From: Bradyrhizobium sp. CB2312
Lineage (GTDB): Bacteria > Pseudomonadota > Alphaproteobacteria > Rhizobiales > Xanthobacteraceae
NCBI RefSeq assembly: GCF_029714425.1
Contig: NZ_CP121668.1
Location: forward strand, 62,001 to 126,000
Reading direction: 5' to 3'
DNA: 64,000 nucleotides
Shown: positions 19,477-27,183 of the stretch, piece by piece
Layout: every line of letters begins with the position of its first letter
Position numbering within the stretch: position 1 is the stretch's first letter
Notes under the pieces: generated by a model
What the model was told of the DNA's origin: nothing
What the model saw: only the letters and a program-made list of their open reading frames with translations
Database searches by the model: none
Translations under genes and position numbers: made by a program

Positions 19477-20928
19477 ATGGCAAGCCTGACCATCCGCAAG
19501 CTCGATGAGGGCGTCAAAACCTATCTGCGGCTGCGCTCGGCCAGGAACCGTAGGTCGGTCGAGGAAGAGGTCCGCATCATCCTGGGCGAGCTGGTCCAGG
19601 GCCATGAGGAGCCGCTGACGCCGATGGCCGCTCCCCCGGATCATGCGCCGGCTCCTGCCTCCCAGCGCACCGGCGCCGTCCCAGAGGCCAGCGTCACCCT
19701 GATCATCGGCGGCGGCATCGCGGCCTATAAATCGCTCGACCTGATCCGCAGGCTGAAGGAACGGCGTGTCGAAGTCCGCTGCGTGCTGACCAAGGCCGCG
19801 CAGCAATTCGTCACGCCGCTCGCGGTCAGCGCGCTGTCGCATGAGCGCGTCTATACTGACCTGTTCGATCCCCAGAGCGAGTTCGACGCCGGCCACATTC
19901 GTCTGGCGCGCGACTGCGATCTGATCGTGGTGGCTCCGGCGACAGCAGACCTCCTGGCCAAGATGGCCAACGGCCATGCCGACGATCTCGCCAGCGCCAT
20001 CCTGCTCGCGACCAACCGAAAGATCCTGCTGGCGCCGGCGATGAATCCGCTGATGTGGAACAACGCGGCGACGCGCCGCAATGTCGCCCAGCTCCAGCGT
20101 GATGGCGTGGTACTGATCGGGCCGAATTCCGGCGAGATGGCCGAGGCGGGCGAGGCTGGTGTCGGCCGCATGTCCGAGGCGATCGAGATCGCCACCGCCG
20201 CCGAGCGGCTGCTGCGGCCGCCGGTGCCGCGCCCGCTCGCCGGCAAGCGGGTGCTGATCACCGCGGGGCCGACCCACGAGCCGATCGATCCGGTGCGCTA
20301 CATCGCCAACCGCTCCTCCGGCAAGCAGGGTTTTGCGATTGCCGCCGCAGCACAAGCCGCGGGCGCCGAGGTGATCCTGGTCAGCGGCCCGGTCGACCTC
20401 GACGATCCCGCCGGCGTCACCGTCAAGCATGTCGAATCGGCGCGACAGATGCTGGAGCAGGTGCAGGCGGCGCTCCCCGCCGACATCGCAATTTTCGCCG
20501 CTGCCGTGGCCGACTGGCGCGTCGCCAATGAAGGCGAGCAGAAGCTGAAGAAGACGGCCGCCGGCATGCCGCCGCTTCAATTGGTCGAGAATCCCGACAT
20601 CCTCGCCACGATCTCGAAACTGACCGACCAGCGCCCGCCCCTGGTGATCGGCTTTGCCGCCGAGACCGAACACCTCATCGACAACGCGAAGTCAAAACTG
20701 GCCCGCAAGGGCTGCGACTGGATCGTTGCCAACGACGTCTCGCCCGCAACCGGCGTGATGGGCGGCGACCGCAACACCGTGCATCTGATCAGCCGCAAGA
20801 ATGGTGAGGAGGATGGCGAGATTGCAGTTGATTCCTGGCCGGTGATGACCAAGGAACAGGTCGCCATCGAGCTGGTCGCGCACGTCGCAAAAAGCGTGAC
20901 CGGCAAATCCCTGGAGTCCGCATCTTGA
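19477..20928 (+). CDS. coaBC: CoaBC with N-terminal FitA-like ribbon-helix-helix domain
   Basis: Bifunctional CoA-biosynthesis enzyme (483 aa): phosphopantothenate-cysteine ligase and phosphopantothenoylcysteine decarboxylase. Residues 1-40 form a FitA-like ribbon-helix-helix domain ([12 protein letters not shown], then [16 protein letters not shown]); 41-70 are a Pro/Ala-rich linker; 71 to about 250 is the flavin decarboxylase ([32 protein letters not shown]); the rest is the ligase ([16 protein letters not shown]). The E. coli active-site Cys158 region ACG reads AEAG here (Glu223-Ala224). GGAGG before ATG 19477 supports the fused start; Met50 (19624) could start a RHH-free form. The next gene, dut, overlaps by TTGA. 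Confidence 0.93.
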   Translation: MASLTIRKLDEGVKTYLRLRSARNRRSVEEEVRIILGELVQGHEEPLTPMAAPPDHAPAPASQRTGAVPEASVTLIIGGGIAAYKSLDLIRRLKERRVEVRCVLTKAAQQFVTPLAVSALSHERVYTDLFDPQSEFDAGHIRLARDCDLIVVAPATADLLAKMANGHADDLASAILLATNRKILLAPAMNPLMWNNAATRRNVAQLQRDGVVLIGPNSGEMAEAGEAGVGRMSEAIEIATAAERLLRPPVPRPLAGKRVLITAGPTHEPIDPVRYIANRSSGKQGFAIAAAAQAAGAEVILVSGPVDLDDPAGVTVKHVESARQMLEQVQAALPADIAIFAAAVADWRVANEGEQKLKKTAAGMPPLQLVENPDILATISKLTDQRPPLVIGFAAETEHLIDNAKSKLARKGCDWIVANDVSPATGVMGGDRNTVHLISRKNGEEDGEIAVDSWPVMTKEQVAIELVAHVAKSVTGKSLESAS

Positions 20929-21383
20929 GCACGAAAGTCACGGTCGAACTGCAACGCCTGTCGCATGCCGAAGGCCTGCCGCTGCCGGCCTATCAGACCG
21001 CGGAGGCCGCCGGGCTCGACCTGATGGCTGCAGTACCGGACAGCGAGCCGCTGACGCTCGCGCCCGGCCAATATGCGCTGGTGCCGACGGGCCTTGCGAT
21101 TGCGCTGCCACCGGGCTTTGAGGCGCAGGTGCGGCCGCGCTCGGGTCTCGCGGCCAAGCACGGCGTCACCGTGCTGAACTCGCCGGGCACGATCGACGCC
21201 GACTACCGCGGCGAGATCAAGGTGATCCTGATCAACCACGGTGCCGTGCCGTTCGTGATCAAGCGCGGCGAGCGCATCGCGCAGATGGTGATCGCACCCG
21301 TGGTGCAGGCCGCGCTGGTTCCGGTAGCGAAATTGTCGGAGACGGATCGTGGCGCCGGCGGGTTTGGTTCGACAGGGCGCTAG
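20925..21383 (+). CDS. dut: Deoxyuridine 5'-triphosphate nucleotidohydrolase (dUTPase)
   Basis: Hydrolyses dUTP to dUMP, keeping uracil out of DNA and feeding dTMP synthesis. It is 152 aa, trimeric family. The five dUTPase motifs are visible: [37 protein letters not shown] and the C-terminal [10 protein letters not shown]. The start is TTG at 20925, overlapping the coaBC stop (TTGA), so expression is coupled to coaBC. The coaBC-dut order is common in proteobacteria. Confidence 0.95.
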   Translation: MSTKVTVELQRLSHAEGLPLPAYQTAEAAGLDLMAAVPDSEPLTLAPGQYALVPTGLAIALPPGFEAQVRPRSGLAAKHGVTVLNSPGTIDADYRGEIKVILINHGAVPFVIKRGERIAQMVIAPVVQAALVPVAKLSETDRGAGGFGSTGR

Positions 21384-21458
21384 CTTCTTACCTCTCCCGC
21401 GCTTGTCCGTCGAAGCCTTGGCGAAGGTGGGGAGGGAGCGCACCTGCATCGCGGGAAT

Positions 21459-21625
21459 GACTCGCCAATCTTCATTGCCGCTAACACACGGCAATTGCAG
21501 CAGAATCACCCGCAGAACTACGTGAGCCTGGAACCCCGCGCCCCGCATTTTTTTGAGGCCGCCTTTGCGTTCACGATCTGGACTCTTACCGCTGGAGTCG
21601 CGGTGGGGGTATTGTCGTTTGATTC
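21459..21625. promoter_or_regulatory. Cluster of GANTC (CcrM) sites before divL
   Basis: Five GANTC sites occur in 167 bases: GACTC 21459, GAATC 21503, GACTC 21581, GAGTC 21595 and GATTC 21621. At this GC content roughly one per 300 bases is expected. CcrM methylation of GANTC times cell-cycle genes in alphaproteobacteria, and the next gene is divL. The space 21384-21675 otherwise holds no gene that I can support. Confidence 0.55.
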
Positions 21626-21675
21626 GCGTGCGGCGGGGGTCGCTGCGCGCAAATCCGTGCGGTCTTGGGGCAACT

Positions 21676-24180
21676 ATGTCAGGCGTGATCGTGTCGATGC
21701 GTCGGACGCTGCTGTCGTGCACATCGTTGGCGCGCAACAGCTTGTTGGGAGGCGCTCTCGCAGCGCTGCTGCCGGCTGCGCCGGCTGAGGCCGCCGACCT
21801 CGTCGACACCCTCTCCACATTGCTGGATTTCAACCGGCAGGAACTCGCGGTGCTCGCCACTGCGCTGGCCCTGCTCGGCTTCTCGGTGATGGCCGCGATC
21901 CTGCTGATGCGCACGCGCGTGCGCACCGCGGACAACGAGGCGCAGCTGCGCGCGCGGATCGGGGAACTCCAGCTCCAGGCCGACCGCTACGGCGCGCTGC
22001 TGTTCGCCGAGCCGCAGATCATGATCTCCTGGCCCGCCGGCGACAACCGCGCCCAGATCACCGGCGACATCTCGATGGTGCTGCCGCGCGATTCCTCGCC
22101 GCAGCGCGTGCTGGCGTTCGGAACCTGGCTGCCGCCGGAGCCTGCACTGCAGATGGACCACGCGGTCGATGCGCTGCGCGAGCGTGGCGACGGGTTCCAG
22201 CTGACGCTGACCACCGCGCATGGCCATACGCTGGAGGCCATCGGCCGCGCCATCGGCGGCCAGGCCATTGTCAGGATTCGCGAACTGTCCGGACTGCGGC
22301 GCGATCTGGCCGAGACCCATCTGCGCTACAAGGCGCTCTCCGACGAGACCGAGATGCTGCGCGGCTTCGTCGCTGCCGCACCCTGGCCGATCTGGGCCAA
22401 GGCCGCGAGCGGCGCGCTCACTTACGCCAACCCGGCCTATGTCCGCGCGACCGAGGCCGCCAGCATCGCCGATGCCCACGCGCGCAAGCTCGAGCTGCTC
22501 GACAGCGCCGACCGCAGCGCGATGGAGCGGGGACTGAAGGACGCGGCCAGTTTCACCTCGCGGCTGCCGATCGTCGTCAGTGGCGAGCGGCGCATGTACG
22601 ACGTGCGCGCGGTGAATGTCGGCAGCGGCAGCGTCGGCATCGCGATCGATGCCAGCGAAGCGGATGCGCTGAGCTCGGCGCTGGTGCGGATGGCCGAGGC
22701 GCATCGCCGCACGCTCGACCAGCTCTCCTCCGGCGTTGCGTTGTTCGACGGCCAGCGGCGGCTTGCCTTCTACAACGATTCCTATCGACGGCTGTGGGAC
22801 CTCGACCGCACCTTCCTCGACGCCAGCCCCGACGATTCCAGCGTGCTCGACCAGCTCCGCGCCGCGCGCAAGCTGCCGGAGCAGCCTGATTTCCGCGCCT
22901 GGAAGGCCAAGCTGCACGAGGCCTATCGCGCGGTCGAGGCCGCCCATGACACCTGGTACCTGCCCGACGGGCGCGCGCTCTCCGTCGTCACCACGCCGAA
23001 TCCGGAAGGCGGCGTCACCTATCTGTTCGACGACGTCACTGAAAGCCTCGATCTCGCCCGCCGCTTCGACGGCCTGATCCGGGTCCAGCGCGAGACGCTG
23101 GACAGCCTCGCCGAGGGCGTCGCGGTGTTCGGCAGCAATGGCAAGGCCCAGCTGTTCAACCCGGCCTTTGTCCGGATGTGGAAGCTCTCCAGCGACGCAA
23201 TGCGCGACGAGCCCCACGTCCAGACCGTCGAAGGCTGGTGCCATCAGCTGTTCGACGACCCCGTGGTCTGGCGCCAGATCCGGGAAGCCATCACCTCGAT
23301 CGAGAATCGCGGCGACGTGCCGCTGAAGCTGGAGCGCAAGGACGGCAGCGTGCTCGACGGCATGATCCGCCCGCTGCACGACGGCGCGACCATGCTGACA
23401 TTCCAGGACATCACCGACACCGAGAATGTCGAGCGCGCCCTGCGCGAGCGCAACGAAGCGCTGGAGGCTGCCGACCAGATGAAGGTGGATTTCGTCCACC
23501 ACGTCTCCTACGAGCTGCGCTCGCCGCTCACCACTATCATCGGCTTCGCGCATTTCCTCAGCGATCCCTCGACCGGGCCGCTGACGCCGAAACAGGCCGA
23601 ATATCTCGACTACGTCACCAAATCGACCAACGCGCTGCTGGCGCTGACCAACAACATCCTCGATCTCGCCACCATCGACGCCGGCGCGATGAAGCTGGAA
23701 CTTGGGCCCGTCGACGTCAGCAAGGCCATCGAGCTCGCCGCGGAAGGTATTCAGGACCGGCTCGCCACCGACCGCATCCGCCTCAAGGTCGAGATCGCGC
23801 CCGATATCGGCAGCTTCGTCGGCGACGAGAAACGCGTGGTGCAGGTGCTCTATAACCTCCTCGCCAACGCCGTCGGCTTTTCTCCACAGGATTCCACCGT
23901 CGGCATCAGTGCGCGGCGCACCGAGCGCAGCGTGGTCTTCACCGTGACAGATTCCGGGCCCGGAATACCCGCCGACATGAAGGACAAGGTGTTCAACTGG
24001 TTCGAAAGCCGCTCGCAGGGCTCGCGTCACCGCGGCGCCGGGCTCGGCCTGTCGCTGGTGCGCTCCTTCGTCGAGCTGCATGGCGGCAAGGTGCGGGTGG
24101 ATTCGATCGTCGGCCGCGGCACGGTCGTGATCTGCGATTTCCCGACCGACCAGGCGGCGCATCGCGACGCCGCCGAATGA
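21676..24180 (+). CDS. divL: DivL-type atypical histidine kinase (Tyr in place of phospho-His)
   Basis: Membrane sensor kinase of 834 aa from ATG 21676. An Ala-rich N-terminal signal-like segment is followed by a transmembrane helix (VLATALALLGFSVMAAILLM), then several PAS-type domains, then the kinase core. The H-box reads HVSYELRSPLTTIIGF: Tyr612 stands where histidine kinases have the phosphorylated His. This is the hallmark of Caulobacter DivL, which controls CckA-CtrA signalling and binds DivK. ATP-binding motifs are kept (LLANAVGFSP, DSGPGIP, GAGLGLSLVRS). Its stop overlaps the start of tsaE. A frame from 21553 is open but has no likely start. Confidence 0.9.
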   Translation: MSGVIVSMRRTLLSCTSLARNSLLGGALAALLPAAPAEAADLVDTLSTLLDFNRQELAVLATALALLGFSVMAAILLMRTRVRTADNEAQLRARIGELQLQADRYGALLFAEPQIMISWPAGDNRAQITGDISMVLPRDSSPQRVLAFGTWLPPEPALQMDHAVDALRERGDGFQLTLTTAHGHTLEAIGRAIGGQAIVRIRELSGLRRDLAETHLRYKALSDETEMLRGFVAAAPWPIWAKAASGALTYANPAYVRATEAASIADAHARKLELLDSADRSAMERGLKDAASFTSRLPIVVSGERRMYDVRAVNVGSGSVGIAIDASEADALSSALVRMAEAHRRTLDQLSSGVALFDGQRRLAFYNDSYRRLWDLDRTFLDASPDDSSVLDQLRAARKLPEQPDFRAWKAKLHEAYRAVEAAHDTWYLPDGRALSVVTTPNPEGGVTYLFDDVTESLDLARRFDGLIRVQRETLDSLAEGVAVFGSNGKAQLFNPAFVRMWKLSSDAMRDEPHVQTVEGWCHQLFDDPVVWRQIREAITSIENRGDVPLKLERKDGSVLDGMIRPLHDGATMLTFQDITDTENVERALRERNEALEAADQMKVDFVHHVSYELRSPLTTIIGFAHFLSDPSTGPLTPKQAEYLDYVTKSTNALLALTNNILDLATIDAGAMKLELGPVDVSKAIELAAEGIQDRLATDRIRLKVEIAPDIGSFVGDEKRVVQVLYNLLANAVGFSPQDSTVGISARRTERSVVFTVTDSGPGIPADMKDKVFNWFESRSQGSRHRGAGLGLSLVRSFVELHGGKVRVDSIVGRGTVVICDFPTDQAAHRDAAE

Positions 24181-25709
24181 TCGCGTCAGCCACATTCTCC
24201 GTCGCGCTTCACAACGAGACGGCCACCGCGCAACTGATGGCCGATCTCGCGCTGCTGGTCGGCCCCGGCGACGTCATCACGCTGACCGGCGATCTCGGCG
24301 CCGGCAAGACCGCAGCCGCCCGCAGCCTGATCCGCTACCTCGCCGGCGACGACGAGCTGGAAGTGCCGAGCCCGACCTTCACGCTGGTGCAGGGCTACGA
24401 GCTGCCGCCCTTCCCCGTGATGCATGCCGATCTCTACCGCGTCGAAGAGGAGAGCGAGCTCGAGGAGATCGGGCTGTCGCCGCTCCCCGAAGCGACGCTG
24501 GTGCTGATCGAATGGCCGGAGCGCGCGCCGTCGGCGATACCCGAAGACCGCATCGACATCGCGCTGACGCATCGGCCGGCGCTGGGCTCGAACGCGCGCG
24601 CGGCCGACATCACCGGTTACGGCAAGGCCGCCGCCACTGTCGCGCGGCTGCAGGCGCTGCGTGCATTCCTCGATGCGTCAGGCTACACGGACGCAGCGCG
24701 CAAGCGCATGGCGGGTGACGCTTCGACGCGCTCCTATGCGCGGCTGCTGCGCGACGACGAGATCGTCATCCTCATGAACTTTCCGCAGCGGCCTGACGGC
24801 GCCGCGCTCTACAACGGAAAGTCCTACAGCGCGGCCGTGCATCTCGCCGAGAACGTCAGGCCGTTCGTCGCCATCGACGAAGGCCTGCGCGCGCAAGGAA
24901 TTTCGGCGCCGGCGATCCACCATGCCGATCTGGACCATGGCTTCCTGATCACCGAGGATTTCGGCAGCGAAGGCGTGATCGAGGGCGATCCACCGCGCCC
25001 GATCCTCGAGCGCTACCAGGCCGCAACCGACGCGCTCGCCATGCTGCACGGCAAGACGCTGCCGGAGACAGTGCCGCTGGTGGATCAGACCTACACCATT
25101 CCCGTCTTCGACGCCGAGGCGTTGCTGATCGAGATCGGCCTGATGCCGGAATGGTATCTGCCCGACCGCAACGCGCCGCTGAGCGCGGCGGCGCGCGCGG
25201 AATTCTTCGGGATGTGGCGCGAGCTTTTGAAGAAGCCGCTGGCCGCGCCGAGAACCTGGATCATCCGCGACTACCACTCGCCCAATCTGATCTGGCTCGC
25301 GGACCGCACCGGCATCGAACGCGTCGGCGTGATCGACTTCCAGGACGCCGTGCTTGGCCCGCAATCCTACGACGTCGTCTCGCTGCTGCAGGACGCCCGG
25401 ATCGACGTGCCCGAGAATGTCGAGCTGACACTGCTGTCGCGCTACATCAAGGCGCGCCGCTCCGGCTATGCGAGCTTCGACGCGGCAGGCTTTGCCGAGC
25501 TCTACGCCATCATGTCGGCGCAGCGGAACACGCGCCTGCTCGGCACCTTCGCCCGGCTCAACCGCCGCGACGGTAAGCCGCATTATTTGCGCCATCAGCC
25601 GCGGATCTGGACCTATCTCCAGCGCTCCCTCGCGCATCCGGCGCTCAGCTCCTTGCGCGACTGGTACCTCACCAACGTGCCGCCGCCCGGTGCCCCTGCC
25701 GGAACCTGA
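24177..25709 (+). CDS. TsaE - aminoglycoside-phosphotransferase-like (AmgK-type) fusion protein
   Basis: Two enzymes in one chain of 510 aa. Residues 1 to about 150 are TsaE, the ATPase of tRNA t6A synthesis (Walker A GDLGAGKTAAARSL, then SPTFTLVQGY and the VLIEWPER strand). Residues about 165-510 are a kinase of the phosphotransferase (APH) family, with RDYHSPNLIWL as catalytic loop and GVIDFQDAVLGPQSYD as metal motif. This matches AmgK, the anomeric kinase of N-acetylmuramate recycling, and the partner MurU-like gene follows at 26243. The fusion is widespread in alphaproteobacteria. ATGA overlap with divL. Confidence 0.93.
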   Translation: MIASATFSVALHNETATAQLMADLALLVGPGDVITLTGDLGAGKTAAARSLIRYLAGDDELEVPSPTFTLVQGYELPPFPVMHADLYRVEEESELEEIGLSPLPEATLVLIEWPERAPSAIPEDRIDIALTHRPALGSNARAADITGYGKAAATVARLQALRAFLDASGYTDAARKRMAGDASTRSYARLLRDDEIVILMNFPQRPDGAALYNGKSYSAAVHLAENVRPFVAIDEGLRAQGISAPAIHHADLDHGFLITEDFGSEGVIEGDPPRPILERYQAATDALAMLHGKTLPETVPLVDQTYTIPVFDAEALLIEIGLMPEWYLPDRNAPLSAAARAEFFGMWRELLKKPLAAPRTWIIRDYHSPNLIWLADRTGIERVGVIDFQDAVLGPQSYDVVSLLQDARIDVPENVELTLLSRYIKARRSGYASFDAAGFAELYAIMSAQRNTRLLGTFARLNRRDGKPHYLRHQPRIWTYLQRSLAHPALSSLRDWYLTNVPPPGAPAGT

Positions 25710-25786
25710 TTTACCGCCTGTTAGCCATCCCATCGGTATCATCGCCCGCAGTCAGCCGGAGAATTACGAGGCTGGAGCAAGGGCAG

Positions 25787-26104
25787 ATGGCGGTGAAGAC
25801 GGACCAGCGCGGCAACAGCCGGGTTGTTTTCGAACGCGGGATTCCGGCCCAGATGATGGGGATCGACGGGACCTGGCGGCGCGACTGCACCATGGAGGAC
25901 GTCTCCGAGAGCGGCGCCAAGCTGACCATCGACGGCTCGGTCGAGGGACTCCACCTGAAAGAATTTTTCCTGCTGCTGTCGTCAACCGGACTCGCATACC
26001 GGCGCTGCGAGCTGGCCTGGGTCAATGGCGACCAGATCGGCGTCAATTTCCTCAAGCTTGGCGACAAGAAGAAAAAGGCGCGTTCCACATCCGTCGGGGC
26101 GTAA
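25787..26104 (+). CDS. PilZ-domain protein (putative c-di-GMP binding)
   Basis: Single-domain protein of 105 aa. The c-di-GMP motifs can be recognised as RGNSRVVFERG (RxxxR-like) and DVSESGAKLTIDG (D/NxSxxG), followed by the beta-barrel ending GDQIGVNFLKL. There is no other domain and no signal peptide. It lies between the tsaE-amgK fusion and murU, but the motifs give no reason to link it to muropeptide recycling. The ATG follows GGAGCAAGGGCAG. Confidence 0.85.
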   Translation: MAVKTDQRGNSRVVFERGIPAQMMGIDGTWRRDCTMEDVSESGAKLTIDGSVEGLHLKEFFLLLSSTGLAYRRCELAWVNGDQIGVNFLKLGDKKKKARSTSVGA

Positions 26105-26242
26105 CGGCAACACCCGTCGTACAACCGTCACGGCGGCTGGTTAAGGCGGTTCAGATGCGGTGCGGTTCAGCGAACTCCGTGCTAGGATTGCTGCGAACGC
26201 GAAATCGATAGGTCAGAGAAAGAAGATCTGAGAAAGCAATTG

Positions 26243-26965
26243 ATGTCCGTCAAACCGACCAAAGCCATGGTGCTCGCCGCAGGATTCGGCCTGCGCATGC
26301 GTCCGTTGACGGATAAGATGCCAAAGCCCCTGGTGCGGGTGGCCGGCCAGCCGCTGCTCGACCATGTGCTCGACAAGCTCGGTCAGGCCGGTGTCACCGA
26401 TGCCGTTGTCAATGTGCACTATCTGCCGGACCAGATCATCGACCACACCGCGTCCCGCAAACATCCGCGCGTGACCATCTCGGACGAGCGCGACCAGGTG
26501 CTCGGCACCGGCGGCGGCGTGGTCAAGGCGCTGCCGCTCCTCGGCGACGCGCCGTTCTTCCACGTCAACTCCGACACGCTGTGGATCGACGGCGTGCGCT
26601 CCAACCTGGCGCGGCTTGCCGAAAATTTCGATCCCGCGCGGATGGATATCCTGCTGCTGATGGCGCCGACCGCGACCAGCATCGGCTATAGCGGCCGCGG
26701 CGATTACGGCATGACGCCCGACGGTGCCCTGCGCAAGCGCAAGGAAAAAGAGATCGTTCCGTTCGTCTACGCCGGCGCTGCGATCCTGTCGCCGGCGATC
26801 TTCGCCGATGCGCCCCCGGGCGAGTTCTCGCTGACAAAGATGTTCGACCGCGCCAATGAGCAGGAGCGCCTGTTCGGCCTCCGCCTCGACGGCGTCTGGA
26901 TGCATGTCGGCACGCCCGACGCGGTGCACGCCGCGGAAGAGGCGTTTTTGGAGAGCGTGGCGTAG
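26243..26965 (+). CDS. murU: Nucleotidyltransferase, MurU-type (N-acetylmuramate-1-P uridylyltransferase)
   Basis: NTP-transferase of 240 aa. The glucose-1-phosphate nucleotidyltransferase signature is LAAGFGLRMRPLTDKMPKP, with the conserved Lys, followed by metal-binding HVNSDTLW. In the AmgK-MurU pathway AmgK phosphorylates free MurNAc and MurU makes UDP-MurNAc, bypassing de novo synthesis and fosfomycin-sensitive MurA. The AmgK-type gene two ORFs upstream on the same strand supports this. The ATG at 26243 is preferred to the TTG one codon earlier. A family A repeat follows. Confidence 0.88.
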   Translation: MSVKPTKAMVLAAGFGLRMRPLTDKMPKPLVRVAGQPLLDHVLDKLGQAGVTDAVVNVHYLPDQIIDHTASRKHPRVTISDERDQVLGTGGGVVKALPLLGDAPFFHVNSDTLWIDGVRSNLARLAENFDPARMDILLLMAPTATSIGYSGRGDYGMTPDGALRKRKEKEIVPFVYAGAAILSPAIFADAPPGEFSLTKMFDRANEQERLFGLRLDGVWMHVGTPDAVHAAEEAFLESVA

Positions 26966-26983
26966 TCCCCTCCGACCACGGTG

Positions 26984-27081
26984 CCGTAGGGTGGGCAAAG
27001 CGAAGCGTGCCCACCATTCGACCTGAGAAACTCGATGAGAGACGTGGGCACGGCGCTATCGCGCCTTTGCCTGCCCTATGA
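26984..27081. repeat. Palindromic intergenic repeat, family A (copy 2)
   Basis: It starts with CCGTAGGGTGGGCAAAGCGA and continues GCGTGCCCACCAT; the right side reads ACGTGGGCACGGCGC and CTTTGCCTGCCCTATG. It is homologous to 3331-3420, but with more mismatches between the arms. It lies between murU and addB. Confidence 0.8.
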
Positions 27082-27183
27082 GACCTGTTCCTGGTCGGCG
27101 AACAGCGGGGACGACTCGCGTCCAGACCATGACCATTCGCGCCCTCCTCCCTATATTGCCCTGATCCCCGAATCAGGCAGCTC

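Noticed and set aside
17707..20673. 988-codon open frame on the minus strand across ubiB and coaBC
   Set aside because: It is the antisense of well-supported genes; long antisense frames are expected from high-GC codon bias, and it has no family motifs or ribosome binding site.
21679..24195. 838-codon open frame antisense to divL
   Set aside because: Low-complexity Arg/Ala/Glu-rich product mirroring divL codons; no domain recognisable.
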